64,000 bases of DNA from Thermohalobaculum xanthum. GTDB taxonomy: Bacteria; Pseudomonadota; Alphaproteobacteria; Rhodobacterales; Rhodobacteraceae. Made by a program: the position numbers and the translations under genes. How positions within the stretch are numbered: position 1 is the first letter of the stretch; the number at the start of each line of letters is the position of its first letter. This document shows positions 27,715 through 38,848 of this stretch, piece after piece. The stretch lies in assembly GCF_016623495.1 (NCBI RefSeq), contig NZ_JAEHHL010000009.1, positions 62,001 to 126,000 of the forward strand, read 5' to 3'. Below the pieces are notes generated by a model that worked only from the letters and a program-made list of their open reading frames with translations, had not been told where the DNA came from and searched no databases.

Positions 27715-28644
27715 ATGAAGAAACCCGACCGCAAGAGCCTGGGCCGCGGCCTGTCGGCGCTGCTGGGCGATATCGAGGCGGCCGAGGTTCCCGTCGGACC
27801 CCAGCAGGAGGCCGCGCCCGCGGGCGAGCCCGCACCGGCGGCGGGAGCGGAACGCAGCATCACCAGCGCCCCGATCGAGCGCATCCACCCCAACCCCGAC
27901 CAGCCCCGCCGCGATTTCCGCGAGGAGGATCTTGCCGAGCTTGCCGCCTCGATCCGCGAGCGCGGCATCATCCAGCCGGTGATCGTGCGCCCGCACCCCG
28001 CGCGCGAGGGCGAGTTCCAGATCGTCGCCGGCGAGAGGCGCTGGCGCGCGGCGCAGCGCGCTCAGCTGCACCGTCTGCCCATCGTGGTGCGCGATTTCGA
28101 CGACCGCACAGTGCTGGAAGTCGCGGTCATCGAGAACGTCCAGCGCAGCGATCTCAACCCGATCGAGGAAGCCCAGGGCTATTCCCAGCTGCTCGAGCGT
28201 TATGGCCATACCCAGGACGAGCTTGCCCGCATCGTCGGCAAGAGCCGCAGCCACCTCGCGAACATCCTGCGCCTCTTGGCCTTGCCGCCCGAGGTGCTTG
28301 AGATGCTCCGCAAGGGCACGCTGTCGTCGGGTCACGCGCGCGCGCTGATCAATGCGCCCGACCCCGTGGGGCTTGCGCGGCGCGCGGTCTCGGCCGGACT
28401 CACGGTGCGCCAGGTCGAGAAGCTGGTGCGCGAGGCCAGCGCCGCCCCGCGCCGTAGCGTCAGCCGCCGGAAGCGCGGCACGCCCGAGAAGGACGCCGAC
28501 ACGCGGCTCCTCGAGGGCGATCTCTCGGCCGCGACCGGAATGCGGGTCGAGATCGAGCATGCCGGTGACGGCACGGGCGAGGTGCGCATCCGGTATCGCG
28601 ACCTCGACGAGCTCGACACGCTCTGTCAGAAGCTCAGCGGCTGA
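27715..28644 (+). CDS. parB: Chromosome partitioning protein ParB
   Basis: A 309-residue CTPase and DNA-sliding clamp that loads at parS. The N-terminal KSLGRGLSALLGD is the ParA-contact region; IHPNPDQPRRDF and GERRWRAAQRAQL form the CTP-binding motifs; the helix-turn-helix is around SRSHLANILRLL; the C-terminal dimer domain ends RIRYRDLDELD. ATG follows GAGGAGAGAG. Its targets at 24400 and 26305 lie in the same operon. It converges with holA. Confidence 0.96.
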   Translation: MKKPDRKSLGRGLSALLGDIEAAEVPVGPQQEAAPAGEPAPAAGAERSITSAPIERIHPNPDQPRRDFREEDLAELAASIRERGIIQPVIVRPHPAREGEFQIVAGERRWRAAQRAQLHRLPIVVRDFDDRTVLEVAVIENVQRSDLNPIEEAQGYSQLLERYGHTQDELARIVGKSRSHLANILRLLALPPEVLEMLRKGTLSSGHARALINAPDPVGLARRAVSAGLTVRQVEKLVREASAAPRRSVSRRKRGTPEKDADTRLLEGDLSAATGMRVEIEHAGDGTGEVRIRYRDLDELDTLCQKLSG

Positions 28645-28656
28645 ACGGGACGTGGC

Positions 28657-29676
28657 CTAGCCGCGCGCGCCCATCATCGCGATGCGGATGAGGCAGCGCT
28701 CGACCATGGCCCGGTCGGGCCGCGCGCCGGGCGAGCGCAAGGTCAGGTCCGTTTCCTGCAGCAGGCGCAAGGCCGCCTCGGCGCGGCCCGAGGACCAGGC
28801 GGCTGCCTGGCGCGACAACGCCGTGCGGCGCGGCCCGAAGACCGGTGGCCGCAGCCGGGCGATCGCCGCCTCGATCCCGTCGGGTGCGCTGGCGAGCGTG
28901 ACCAGCTGGCGGAACATCCGGCCTGCCGCGATCAGGACCTGCACGGGCGAGCCGCCGCCGGCTGCGACGCGGCTGAGCAGCGGCACCACTTCGTCCGCGC
29001 GCCCCGCGGCGACCGCGTCGATCAGCCGATCGAGCTCGGCCTCGGTCGCGGCGGGCATCAGACCAAGGACCGCCTGTGCATCGAGGGGCTGGCTTTCGGA
29101 CGCGCCATAAAGTGCAATCTTTTCAACAAGTTGCGTAAGCTGCGCGCGATCGAGCTCGTGCACTGCGGCGGCGAGCGCGCCCTCCGCCTCGCGGGTCAGC
29201 CCAGCCGCGAGGCCCGCCGCCTTCAGGTCGGCCGCCAGCTCGGCGGGATCGGGCGGATCGGGGTAGAGGCCGCAGGCGGCCGCGACGCGGCTTCCCTCGA
29301 ACAGCTTTCGCAGGCTCGAGCGCGGCGCCAGCGCGCCCGCCTCGGCGACGATGAAGGCATCCTCGCCGCTGATGTCGGCCAGGACCGCTTTCAGCGTCTC
29401 GGCGATCTCGTCGCGCGCGGTTTCAATCAGCACCACGCGGCGCCCGGGAAAGAAGCCGCGCGCCCGCACCGCCTCGTCGAGCGCGGCCGGGTCCTTGCGG
29501 ATCGCCGCGCCCTCGAGTCGCGTGACCCGCATCTCGTCGCCTTCCGACAGTGCCGCCACGATCTCGCGCCGCGCGGCCGACACCGTCGCGGCGTCAGGCC
29601 CGAACAGCAGCGCCGCCGAAAGCCGCGCGTCGGGCGCCTTGCAGAACCTCGCGCTGTCGCGGCCCGAGAGCTTCAC
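28657..29676 (-). CDS. holA: DNA polymerase III subunit delta
   Basis: A 339-residue clamp-loader wrench subunit that opens the beta clamp. It begins MKLSGRDSARFCKAPDARLSAALLFGPD, the usual alphaproteobacterial HolA start, and contains the degenerate ATPase-like domain and the C-terminal collar helices (LLQETDLTLRSPGARPD). GTG at 29676 is one base after the lptE stop, so leuS-lptE-holA form a coupled run. The codons upstream are out-of-family. Confidence 0.92.
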   Translation of the reverse strand: MKLSGRDSARFCKAPDARLSAALLFGPDAATVSAARREIVAALSEGDEMRVTRLEGAAIRKDPAALDEAVRARGFFPGRRVVLIETARDEIAETLKAVLADISGEDAFIVAEAGALAPRSSLRKLFEGSRVAAACGLYPDPPDPAELAADLKAAGLAAGLTREAEGALAAAVHELDRAQLTQLVEKIALYGASESQPLDAQAVLGLMPAATEAELDRLIDAVAAGRADEVVPLLSRVAAGGGSPVQVLIAAGRMFRQLVTLASAPDGIEAAIARLRPPVFGPRRTALSRQAAAWSSGRAEAALRLLQETDLTLRSPGARPDRAMVERCLIRIAMMGARG

Positions 29677-29677
29677 G

Positions 29678-30184
29678 TCACGACTGCGCCGCAGCCTCGA
29701 TCTGCGAGGCTTGCGCCTGGATGCGCCGCGCGATGCGCTCGCCCAGATCCTTGGCCAGTCGACGCTCGATGTCCTGCTCGGTCGTGCGCGAGGCATAGAG
29801 CGAGGCGGTTGCGTCGTAACCCGATTCCGTCACGATGCGGTCCCGCAGCACCGGCTCGGCGGCATCCTTGTAGTAGAGCCTGAAATCGGCGACCGCCTGC
29901 ACCCTGATGCGGGTGATCGTGTTGTCCTGCTCGACCAGCAGGCCGCTTTCGGTCAGCGCGGTCGCGACCTCGAGCCGGTAGTCGGGGTTGTTCGGCGTTC
30001 CGAGCCGCGATTCCAGCGTGTCGTGCAGGAAGTAGCTCAGCCGGTCATTGGTCTGCGGCAGCGCGATGCGCCCGCGCAGCTCCGACGCGCCGCTTCCTTC
30101 CGCCAGCATCGGGCGGAAGCAGCCGGGCAGGACGGCGAGCGCCCCGCACAGCGCGAGAAAGCGTCTTCGATCACATGACGACAT
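29678..30184 (-). CDS. lptE: LPS assembly lipoprotein LptE
   Basis: A 168-residue outer-membrane lipoprotein that plugs the LptD barrel and helps insert lipopolysaccharide. The signal ends in the lipobox LPGC with Cys22; the body ([36 protein letters not shown]) fits the LptE fold. ATG at 30184 lies 14 bp inside the leuS 3' end. The gene is short and divergent, so assignment rests on lipobox, length, fold pattern and the conserved leuS-lptE-holA order. Confidence 0.88.
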   Translation of the reverse strand: MSSCDRRRFLALCGALAVLPGCFRPMLAEGSGASELRGRIALPQTNDRLSYFLHDTLESRLGTPNNPDYRLEVATALTESGLLVEQDNTITRIRVQAVADFRLYYKDAAEPVLRDRIVTESGYDATASLYASRTTEQDIERRLAKDLGERIARRIQAQASQIEAAAQS

Positions 30185-32759
30185 TGACGATCCGTCCCGG
30201 TACCACGATGACCTTCTTCGGCGGACGACCCTCAAGGTAGCGCTGAACATCGGGAAGCGCGAGAGCCAATCCCTCGATGGTCGGGGCATCGGCTTCGCGC
30301 TCGACCTCGATCTCGCCGCGCTTCTTGCCATTGACCTGCACCGGCAGGGTGATGCGCTCGTCGCGTGCCAGCGCGGGGTCGGCCGCGGGCCAGGCGATGT
30401 CGACCAGCGGTGTCGCGTGGCCCAGTACCGCCCACATCTCTTCCGCGAAATGCGGCGTCATCGGTGTCATCAGGCGGGCCAGCGTCTCGAACGCCTCGCG
30501 CCGCGCGTGATCGAGTGCCGCGCCCTCGCCGTCGGCCTTCTGGATCGCGTTGACGAACTCGTAGATGCGCGCCACCGCCTTGTTGAAGGTGAAGCCCTCG
30601 ATGTCCTGGGTGACGCCAAGGATCGTCTTGTGCGTCGCCCGGCGCAGTGCCTCGGCCTCGGCCGGGGTGTCGCCGGGCACCGTGGCGCCCAAGGGGGCGA
30701 GGCTCGCCTCCTGCAGCATCCGCCAGATGCGCTGCAGGAAGCGCCACGCTCCCTCGACGCCGGCGGTGGTCCACTCGACGTCGCGCTCGGGCGGGCTGTC
30801 CGACAGCATGAACCAGCGCGCGGTGTCGGCGCCGAACTGCTCGATGATCGCCTCGGGGTCGATCACGTTCTTCTTCGACTTCGACATCTTGATCGATGGG
30901 CCGATCTCGACCGGCTCGCCCGTCGCGATCAGCCGCGCGCTGTCAGCCGTGCGCTCGACCTCGTCGGGCGTGTGCCAGGCCCGCCGCCCGTTCGCGTCGC
31001 GGCTGGCATAGGTCTCGTGCGTGACCATGCCCTGGGTGAACAGCGCCTCGAAGGGCTCGATGCACCGCGCCGGCAGGTGTCCCGTGCGGTGCATCGCCCG
31101 GGCGAAGAAGCGCGAGTAGAGCAGGTGAAGGATCGCGTGCTCGATCCCGCCGATATACTGGTCGACATTCATCCAGTAGCCGACGTCAGCCTGATCCGTC
31201 GGCGTCGGCGCGTGCGGCGAGGTGAAGCGCGCGAAGTACCACGACGAGTCGACGAAGGTGTCCATCGTGTCGGTCTCGCGCCGCGCGGGCTTGCCGCAGG
31301 CGGGGCAGTCGACCCGCGTGAAGCCCGGATGGCGATCGAGCGGGTTGCCGGGACGGTCGAACTCGACATCCTCGGGCAGGCGCACCGGCAGGTCGGCCTT
31401 CGGCACCGGCACCACGCCGCAGGCGTCGCAATGGATCACCGGGATCGGGCAGCCCCAGTAGCGCTGCCGGCTGATGCCCCAGTCGCGCAGGCGAAAATTC
31501 TCGACGCCGCGGCCATAGCCGTTCGCCTCGGCATGGCCAATCGCGGCCTCGACCGCTTCCTCGCCGGTCTGGATCTCGGGCCCGGCGAAGCCGCGGACAT
31601 AGCGGACCGGCTCGGTCTTGGGCGGCACGTAAGCCTCGGTCCCGACCGGCGCGCCGCCCTCGCGCGCGACATAGACATCCTCGACCGGAAGCCCGTATTT
31701 TCGTGCGAAATCAAGGTCGCGCTGGTCATGCGCCGGGCAGCCGAAGATCGCGCCCGTGCCGTAATCCATCAGGATGAAGTTGGCGATCCACACCGGCAGC
31801 TCCCAGTCCGGGTCGAGCGGGTGGACGACCCGGATGCCGGTGTCGACGCCCTTCTTCTCGGCCGTCTCGAGCGCCTCCTCCGAAGTGCCGACGCGGCGGC
31901 ACTCGGCGCAGAACGCCGCGATCGCGGGGTGGTCCTGCTCCAGCGCCCGCGCCAGCGGGTGGTCGGGCGAGATCGCGGCGAAGCTCGCGCCCATCAGCGT
32001 GTCGGGCCGCGTGGTGTAGACCTCGAGCCGCTCGTGCCCCGCGGGCGCGCCCCTCGTCTCGAAGGCGAACTGCAGGCCGCGGCTCTTGCCGATCCAGTTG
32101 CGCTGCATCAGGCGCACCTTCTCGGGCCATTTCTCCAGCCCGTCGATCGCCGTCAGGAGCTCGTCGGCCATTTCCGAGATGCGGAAGAACCACTGCGTGA
32201 GCTCGCGCCGCTCGACCTCGGCGCCCGAGCGCCAACCCTTGCCGTCGATCACCTGCTCGTTGGCCAGCACGGTCTGGTCGACCGGGTCCCAGTTCACGAC
32301 CGAGGACTTGCGGTAGACCAGCCCTGCCTCGAGCATGTCGAGGAACATCGCCTGCTGCTGGGCATAGTAGTCCGGGTCGCAGGTCGCGATCTCGCGCGAC
32401 CAGTCGAGGCTCAGGCCCATGGCCTTGAGCTGGGCCCGCATCGCCGCGATGTTCTGGTAGGTCCACTCGCCCGGATGGACCTTGCGCTCCATCGCCGCGT
32501 TCTCGGCCGGCATGCCGAAGGCGTCCCAGCCCATCGGGTGCAGCACGTTATAGCCCTGCGCGCGCTTGAACCGGGCGATCACGTCGCCCATCGCGTAGTT
32601 GCGCACATGCCCCATGTGGATGCGCCCCGACGGGTAGGGAAACATCTCGAGCACGTAGTACTTGGGCCGCGAGGGATCACGCTCGACCCGGAAGGCGCCG
32701 CGCTCCTCCCAGATCTTCTGCCATTTCGGTTCCGCTTCGCGGGCATTGTAGCGCGACAT
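30171..32759 (-). CDS. leuS: Leucyl-tRNA synthetase
   Basis: An 862-residue class I synthetase. The HIGH motif is [12 protein letters not shown] (about 48-59); the CP1 editing domain contains [22 protein letters not shown]; a zinc-type CxxC pair is in HCDACGVV and DCPACGKP; the KMSKS loop reads [11 protein letters not shown] near 622. Anticodon-binding and C-terminal domains are intact. Length is standard for bacteria. lptE overlaps its end. Confidence 0.97.
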   Translation of the reverse strand: MSRYNAREAEPKWQKIWEERGAFRVERDPSRPKYYVLEMFPYPSGRIHMGHVRNYAMGDVIARFKRAQGYNVLHPMGWDAFGMPAENAAMERKVHPGEWTYQNIAAMRAQLKAMGLSLDWSREIATCDPDYYAQQQAMFLDMLEAGLVYRKSSVVNWDPVDQTVLANEQVIDGKGWRSGAEVERRELTQWFFRISEMADELLTAIDGLEKWPEKVRLMQRNWIGKSRGLQFAFETRGAPAGHERLEVYTTRPDTLMGASFAAISPDHPLARALEQDHPAIAAFCAECRRVGTSEEALETAEKKGVDTGIRVVHPLDPDWELPVWIANFILMDYGTGAIFGCPAHDQRDLDFARKYGLPVEDVYVAREGGAPVGTEAYVPPKTEPVRYVRGFAGPEIQTGEEAVEAAIGHAEANGYGRGVENFRLRDWGISRQRYWGCPIPVIHCDACGVVPVPKADLPVRLPEDVEFDRPGNPLDRHPGFTRVDCPACGKPARRETDTMDTFVDSSWYFARFTSPHAPTPTDQADVGYWMNVDQYIGGIEHAILHLLYSRFFARAMHRTGHLPARCIEPFEALFTQGMVTHETYASRDANGRRAWHTPDEVERTADSARLIATGEPVEIGPSIKMSKSKKNVIDPEAIIEQFGADTARWFMLSDSPPERDVEWTTAGVEGAWRFLQRIWRMLQEASLAPLGATVPGDTPAEAEALRRATHKTILGVTQDIEGFTFNKAVARIYEFVNAIQKADGEGAALDHARREAFETLARLMTPMTPHFAEEMWAVLGHATPLVDIAWPAADPALARDERITLPVQVNGKKRGEIEVEREADAPTIEGLALALPDVQRYLEGRPPKKVIVVPGRIVNVVM

Positions 32760-32856
32760 GGGCGCGACCCCTCTTGGTCAAGACGAAAAAGCCGCGCCCG
32801 TCATACGAAGGGCACGGCCCGAATTCAACGTGCGCTGCCGCGGGCGGCGGCGCGGC

Positions 32857-33420
32857 TCAGCCGGTGGTCGTGGTGCCGTCCGACGCCAAGCGCAACTGTC
32901 GCGCCCGGGTGAGGATCGCGTCCTCGAGCTTGCGCGCCGTCTCGGGATTGACCTCGGCGGGTGCCCAGACACCGGATTCGTTCAGCCGCTCGCGGTAGAC
33001 TGCGACCTTGAGCGACGAGGCCGAAAGCTCGGTATTGAGCAGATAGGCGGTCACCTTGAAACGCTCGCCCTCGGCCTCGGGGGTCATGCCCCAGTCGGTC
33101 GCGATCACCCCGGTGAAGGGATCGGTCGAGGCCAGCGGCAGGAACGAGAGCGTATCGAGCGAGGCCTGCCACAGGAACTTGTTGACCGGGATCGCGCCCT
33201 TGCGGTCGCTCTCGCCGCCGCCGAAGACCTCGTTGAGCGTGCCGATGCTGAAGCCGCCCTCGCCGAAGATCGAATCGTCGCGGTCGGGGTCGAACTCGCG
33301 CTGGGGTCCCGAGCGCGGCCCGGTCGGTTCTTCCGCTGCCAGCTCGCCCGAACCGGCGCCGCAGCCGGCCAGAAGCAGTCCGCCGGCAGCCACAAGCGAC
33401 ATGGCCAATCGTCTTCTCAT
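32857..33420 (-). CDS. DUF3576 lipoprotein
   Basis: A 187-residue predicted lipoprotein: MRRRLAMSLVAAGGLLLAGC gives a lipobox with Cys20. The mature part (DSIFGEGGFSIGTLNEVFGGG, NKFLWQASLDTLSFLPLASTDPF, ATDWGMTPEAEGERFKVTAYLL) is the DUF3576 domain found in alphaproteobacteria next to leuS. Its function is unknown. ATG at 33420 follows GAGGGCAGG. It lies 97 bp upstream of leuS on the same strand and may share its transcript. Confidence 0.88.
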   Translation of the reverse strand: MRRRLAMSLVAAGGLLLAGCGAGSGELAAEEPTGPRSGPQREFDPDRDDSIFGEGGFSIGTLNEVFGGGESDRKGAIPVNKFLWQASLDTLSFLPLASTDPFTGVIATDWGMTPEAEGERFKVTAYLLNTELSASSLKVAVYRERLNESGVWAPAEVNPETARKLEDAILTRARQLRLASDGTTTTG

Positions 33421-33587
33421 CCTGCCCTCGCGGTTTCCAGAACCTCCGGCGCGCACTGCGTCTCTTATACGGAGCCTCCGCGCCGCGCCGTCTCTAACAT
33501 AGCCGAACAAGGCTGCCTAGCCGTTCGCGGCTTGTTGCCAAAATGCACCGCAGTCGACTCACCGCTTGAACGGTGGCGTACATCTGA

Positions 33588-33615
33588 TTGACGACATGGG
33601 GCTCTCGGGTAAGAA
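33588..33615 (+). promoter_or_regulatory. Possible porin promoter
   Basis: TTGACG (33588-33593) and TAAGAA (33610-33615), 16 bp apart, give a leader of about 90 nt for the porin transcript. The remainder of the 294-bp gap between the DUF3576 gene and the porin holds no other feature I can support. Confidence 0.4.
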
Positions 33616-33714
33616 AAGCGTGGTGGGGCAGGCGAGCCTCCTGAAAAACTCGGTGGGGACAACCTCGCCGACTCGGATTCTGAAACACACGTGTGGAATC
33701 GAAAGAGGGACACA

Positions 33715-34872
33715 ATGAAGAAAGTTCTCCTCAGCACCAGCGCAATCGCGCTTGCCGGGGCGTTCGCTTCGACCGCGAGCGCGGCGGAGTGGAACGTGCG
33801 GGTCGGCGGCTACATGGAGCAGTTCGTCGCGTACGCTGACTCGGACGTTGACGGCCTGGCGGGCGAGAAGCTCGGTGGCGTGGACTCGAAGCAGGATGCG
33901 GAAATCCACTTCATTCCGACCATCACCCTGGACAACGGCATCAAGTTCGGCGCCAACATCCAGCTCGAGGCCAACACCTCGGGTGACCAGATCGACGAAT
34001 CCTACATGTTCATCCAGGGCTCGTTCGGTGAGATCGACCTCGGTTCGGAAAACTCGGCCGGCTACAAGATGACGTATGCCGCGCCTGACGTGACCTTCCT
34101 GAACGTCAACTCGGGTTCGACGACCGCGTTCATCCCGTGGTCGGGCAGCGTCACCAACAACATCGGCACCAGCGTCGCCACCGGTTCGGACGTGTTCCGC
34201 GGCACCCTGGGCGCGACCTACATCGAGAACGACCGCAACAACGACGCTCAGCGCATCACCTACTACACCCCGCGCTTTGCCGGCTTCCAGCTCGGTGGCT
34301 CGTTCGCACGTGACGCCCAGCAGGACAGCAATGCCCAGGTCAACCTCGACAACATCACGGGGAACTACATCGACCTCGGCGCCAACTACGTGAACTCGTT
34401 CGGCGAGTTCGACGTGGCCGCGTCGGCCCGCTGGGGCATCGGCTTCAACGACGCCGCTGGCGCCGACGATCCGACCGTCCTGGCCTTCGGTCTGAACCTC
34501 GGCTACGCCGGGTTCACCATCGGTGGTTCGTGGGCCGAGCAGAACAACTCGTCGGCCGGCAACGCTGACGGTACTGCTTGGGATGCGGGCATCAGCTACG
34601 AGACCGGCCCCTGGGGCTTCTCGTTCACCTACTTCCACGGCGAAAACCAGGACAACGAGAACGTCGCTCTCGGCCTGGGCCTGGACGAAGAGGTCAGCCA
34701 GTACCTGCTCGGCGTGAACTACACCCTGGCCAAGGGTGTCAACCTCGGCGCCTACGGTGCTTATGTCGACTTCGAGGAAGACGCGGGCGACGGCTCGGCG
34801 GTCGGCGCTCTGACGCCCGGCAACGACGTCGACGGCTTCATCATCGGCACCGGTGTGAAGATCTCGTTCTGA
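33715..34872 (+). CDS. Outer-membrane porin (Rhodobacter type)
   Basis: A 385-residue beta-barrel porin. The Sec signal peptide is MKKVLLSTSAIALAGAFAST followed by ASA and cleavage near residue 23. The mature protein shows alternating strands typical of general porins, the loop RNNDAQRITYYTPRFAGFQLGGS, and a C-terminal Phe (GTGVKISF), the BAM recognition signal. Acidic composition (many Asp and Glu) agrees with a marine or saline habitat. ATG at 33715 follows AGAGGGA. A strong terminator closes the transcript. It likely forms trimers for passive diffusion of small solutes. Confidence 0.93.
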   Translation: MKKVLLSTSAIALAGAFASTASAAEWNVRVGGYMEQFVAYADSDVDGLAGEKLGGVDSKQDAEIHFIPTITLDNGIKFGANIQLEANTSGDQIDESYMFIQGSFGEIDLGSENSAGYKMTYAAPDVTFLNVNSGSTTAFIPWSGSVTNNIGTSVATGSDVFRGTLGATYIENDRNNDAQRITYYTPRFAGFQLGGSFARDAQQDSNAQVNLDNITGNYIDLGANYVNSFGEFDVAASARWGIGFNDAAGADDPTVLAFGLNLGYAGFTIGGSWAEQNNSSAGNADGTAWDAGISYETGPWGFSFTYFHGENQDNENVALGLGLDEEVSQYLLGVNYTLAKGVNLGAYGAYVDFEEDAGDGSAVGALTPGNDVDGFIIGTGVKISF

Positions 34873-34897
34873 TCCTTACCGGATCGGTCATGGATCT

Positions 34898-34931
34898 GGG
34901 GAGGGGGGCTTTGCCCCCCTCTCTCTTTTTG
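34898..34931 (+). terminator. Intrinsic terminator after the porin gene
   Basis: Stem GAGGGGGGC / GCCCCCCTC with a TTT loop, followed by TCTCTTTTT. It is a textbook rho-independent terminator, as expected for a highly expressed monocistronic gene. Confidence 0.92.
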
Positions 34932-34981
34932 TTATAGGCGTTGGCCGGTTCCAGGCATCGGCAGAGCGAGGGCGCGGGGTC

Positions 34982-35812
34982 ATGCCGACCAAGAACATTC
35001 TGTGGCTGGCCTCCTATCCCAAGTCGGGCAACACTTGGGTTCGGATTTTTCTCGCCAACTACCTGTTCGCAAAGGACGAACCCGTCCCGATCAACGAGGT
35101 GCATCGCCTCGGCATCGGTGACTCCGTCACGGCGACCTACCGCAGGGTGGCGAAGGGAAATTTCGATCCGCTCGACCATCAGCAGACCATCGCGCTGCGC
35201 GGCAAGGTGCTGCGCGCCATTGCCGCGAACGACGCCGACATCAATTTCGTGAAGACCCACGCCATGAACTCCAAGGCGCTGGGCGTCGACCTGGTCCCGC
35301 AGCACCTGACGCGCAGCGCCGTCTACCTCGTGCGCAACCCGCTCGACATGGTGGTGTCCTATGCGCGCCACTATGGCATGACCCATGCCGCCGCCGCCGC
35401 CGGCATCGCGCGCGACGACAACACCACCGTGGGCAACAGCGGCTCGGTCAAGCAGTTCCTGGGCAACTGGTCGCGGCATGTCCGGTCCTGGACCCGCACC
35501 AAGGCCTTCCCGGTCTTCGTGATGCGCTACGAGGACATGCTTGCCGATCCGAACACCGCGTTCGAGGGCCTAGTGCGCTTCATCGGCCTGACGCCCGACG
35601 CGGGCAAGCTCGAACGCTCGATCCGCTTCTCTTCGTTCGAGGAAGTGAGCCGGCAGGAGAAGACCTCCTCGTTCATCGAGCGCTCCGAGAACAGCGAGCG
35701 GTTCTTCCACACCGGCAAGTCGGACCAGTGGAAGGACGCGCTCGCCCCCGAGATCATCGAGCGGATCCGCAAGGACCACCACGACGTTATGGCCGAGTTC
35801 GGCTATCTCTGA
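34982..35812 (+). CDS. Sulfotransferase domain protein (copy 1)
   Basis: A 276-residue cytosolic-type sulfotransferase. The 5'-phosphosulfate loop SYPKSGNTW (11-19, Lys14) is intact, KTH at 91-93 is at the usual catalytic position, and RNPLDMVVSYARH (118-130) binds the 3'-phosphate of PAPS. No signal peptide or transmembrane helix. It would transfer sulfate from PAPS to a hydroxyl or amine, acceptor unknown. The second copy follows 51 bp later (from its chosen start). No PAPS-synthesis gene is in the window. Confidence 0.88.
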   Translation: MPTKNILWLASYPKSGNTWVRIFLANYLFAKDEPVPINEVHRLGIGDSVTATYRRVAKGNFDPLDHQQTIALRGKVLRAIAANDADINFVKTHAMNSKALGVDLVPQHLTRSAVYLVRNPLDMVVSYARHYGMTHAAAAAGIARDDNTTVGNSGSVKQFLGNWSRHVRSWTRTKAFPVFVMRYEDMLADPNTAFEGLVRFIGLTPDAGKLERSIRFSSFEEVSRQEKTSSFIERSENSERFFHTGKSDQWKDALAPEIIERIRKDHHDVMAEFGYL

Positions 35813-35863
35813 GAGCGGCCCGTGCCGGGCGCGTCCGGCCCGCGGCGAGAGGACGAAGACGAC

Positions 35864-36730
35864 ATGCAGACGGCGCAACGCATCATCTGGCTCGCCTCCT
35901 ACCCGAAGTCCGGCAATACCTGGACCCGCAGCTTCCTCGCCAACTACTTCGCGCCGAAGGGCGGGGAGCTCGACATCAACTCGCTGCGCCAGTTCACCAC
36001 GGGCGACGTTCGCCAGGATTTCTTCGACCGCGCGGCCGGGCGGCCCTTTCACGCGTCGGATTTCGACGAATGGCTGCTGGTGCGACCCAAGGCACTGCGG
36101 CTGATCGCGCTCTCCAAGCCGCACCACCATTTCGTCAAGACGCATTCGCGCATCGAGCGGATCGGCCATATCGACCTGATCCCGCCCGAGGTCACCGCCG
36201 CGGCCATATACATCATCCGCAACCCCTTCGACGTCGCCCAGTCCTACGCCCGGCACCTCGCGACGGATCTCGACGAGGCGATCGACCGCATGCTCGACCG
36301 GCGCGCGATGAATTTCGGCCCGACGATGATCTGCGAGGTCCTCGGCAGCTGGGAGACCCATGTGCAAAGCTGGGTCAACGCGGTCGGCCTGCCGCTCCAC
36401 GTGATGCGCTACGAGGACATGGCCGGAGATCCCGAGCGCGCCTTCCGCGGCCTGCTCAGCTTCCTGCGCGCGCCGGTCAACGATGGCCAGTTGCGCCGGG
36501 CGATCCGCGGCTCCTCCTTCGACCAGCTGCGCAAGCAGGAAGAGAAGGCCGGCTTCGTCGAGCGTCCGCCGGGAATGGAGCGCTTCTTCTCCAAGGGCAA
36601 GGCCGGCAGCTGGCGCGACGATCTCGCACCCTCCCATGTCGCGCGGCTGCGCGAGGCGTTCCTGCCGACCATCGTGAAATGGTATCCCGAGCTGGTCGAG
36701 GAGACCGCGAGCTTCGCGGCCGGCAAATGA
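35864..36730 (+). CDS. Sulfotransferase domain protein (copy 2)
   Basis: A 288-residue paralogue of the preceding protein: WLASYPKSGNTW at 9-20, FVKTHSRIERIGHIDLIP, and IIRNPFDVAQSYARHLATD for the 3'-phosphate site. Both end with a similar FxQLRKQEEK or FEEVSRQEK region and a W(K/R)D motif near the C-terminus. The loop after the first helix differs, which suggests a different acceptor. ATG at 35864 is chosen because AGAGGA and GAAGAC lie upstream; a GTG at 35822 is possible. Its stop overlaps the yggS start as ATGA. Confidence 0.87.
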   Translation: MQTAQRIIWLASYPKSGNTWTRSFLANYFAPKGGELDINSLRQFTTGDVRQDFFDRAAGRPFHASDFDEWLLVRPKALRLIALSKPHHHFVKTHSRIERIGHIDLIPPEVTAAAIYIIRNPFDVAQSYARHLATDLDEAIDRMLDRRAMNFGPTMICEVLGSWETHVQSWVNAVGLPLHVMRYEDMAGDPERAFRGLLSFLRAPVNDGQLRRAIRGSSFDQLRKQEEKAGFVERPPGMERFFSKGKAGSWRDDLAPSHVARLREAFLPTIVKWYPELVEETASFAAGK

Positions 36731-37383
36731 GCGCGCTCGCTGATATCCGCGCCCGGATCGGGGCCGCCGCCAGCGCCGCCGGCCGCGCGCCCGCCGAGGT
36801 CACGCTCGTCGCCGTCTCCAAGGTCCAGCCACTCGACCGCGTCGAGGCCGTGCTGGCCGAGGGCCACCGCGTCTTCGGCGAGAACCGCGTCCAGGAGGCG
36901 GCCTCGAAGTGGCCCGCCTTCCGTGAGTGCTTCGACGGCATCGAGCTTCACCTCATCGGCCCGCTCCAGTCGAACAAGGTCCGCCAGGCCGTCGAGCTCT
37001 TCGACGTGATCCAGTCGGTCGACCGGGCCAAGATCGCCCGCCGCCTTGCCGAGATCATGGCCGAGACCGGCCGCCACCTTCCGGTCTTCGTCCAGGTCAA
37101 CACCGGTGCCGAGGCGCAGAAGGCGGGCTGCGCCGTCGACGAGACCGAGGCGCTGGTTGCCGAATGCCGCGCGCTCGGTCTCGACCTGCGCGGCCTGATG
37201 TGCATCCCGCCGCTCGAGGACGACCCCGCGCCCCATTTCGAGCGGCTTGCGCGCCTTGCCGAGCGTTGCGGCCTGCCGGGCCTGTCGATGGGCATGAGCG
37301 GCGATTTCGAGCAGGCCATCGCCCAGGGCGCGACCCATGTCCGCGTCGGCTCGGCCCTGTTCGGCGCACGCGACTACGGCTGA
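36727..37383 (+). CDS. yggS: PLP homeostasis protein YggS/PLPBP
   Basis: A 218-residue PLP-binding TIM-barrel protein that buffers pyridoxal phosphate; it has no known catalytic activity. Lys32 in TLVAVSKVQP forms the Schiff base; FGENRVQEAASKW, HLIGPLQSNKVRQA, VNTGAEAQKAG, LSMGMSGDFEQAI and VRVGSALFG are the family blocks. ATG at 36727 overlaps the sulfotransferase stop, so the gene is coupled to that pair, an unusual neighbour for yggS. Confidence 0.94.
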   Translation: MSALADIRARIGAAASAAGRAPAEVTLVAVSKVQPLDRVEAVLAEGHRVFGENRVQEAASKWPAFRECFDGIELHLIGPLQSNKVRQAVELFDVIQSVDRAKIARRLAEIMAETGRHLPVFVQVNTGAEAQKAGCAVDETEALVAECRALGLDLRGLMCIPPLEDDPAPHFERLARLAERCGLPGLSMGMSGDFEQAIAQGATHVRVGSALFGARDYG

Positions 37384-37400
37384 AGTCTCTCATTCAGAAA

Positions 37401-37435
37401 GAAAAAAACCCGGAACCCCATTCGGGAGTTCCGGG
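37401..37435 (-). terminator. Intrinsic terminator of glnK-amtB
   Basis: Minus strand: CCCGGAAC / GTTCCGGG stem with an inner CCC/GGG pair, followed by TTTTTTTC. It lies 48 bp beyond the amtB stop and may also stop yggS transcripts from the other side. Confidence 0.88.
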
Positions 37436-37483
37436 CCAAGGCGGGGGCGCGCGCTCGCGCACCCCCAGGGGAAATGTGCGGGC

Positions 37484-38824
<1,341 letters not shown>

Positions 38825-38848
38825 GGCTCTCTTCTGATCGCGGCGCCT

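Noticed and set aside
30048-32912. 954-codon open frame on the plus strand opposite leuS
   Set aside because: Antisense shadow of leucyl-tRNA synthetase; composition is Arg/His/Ala/Leu-rich with no domain.
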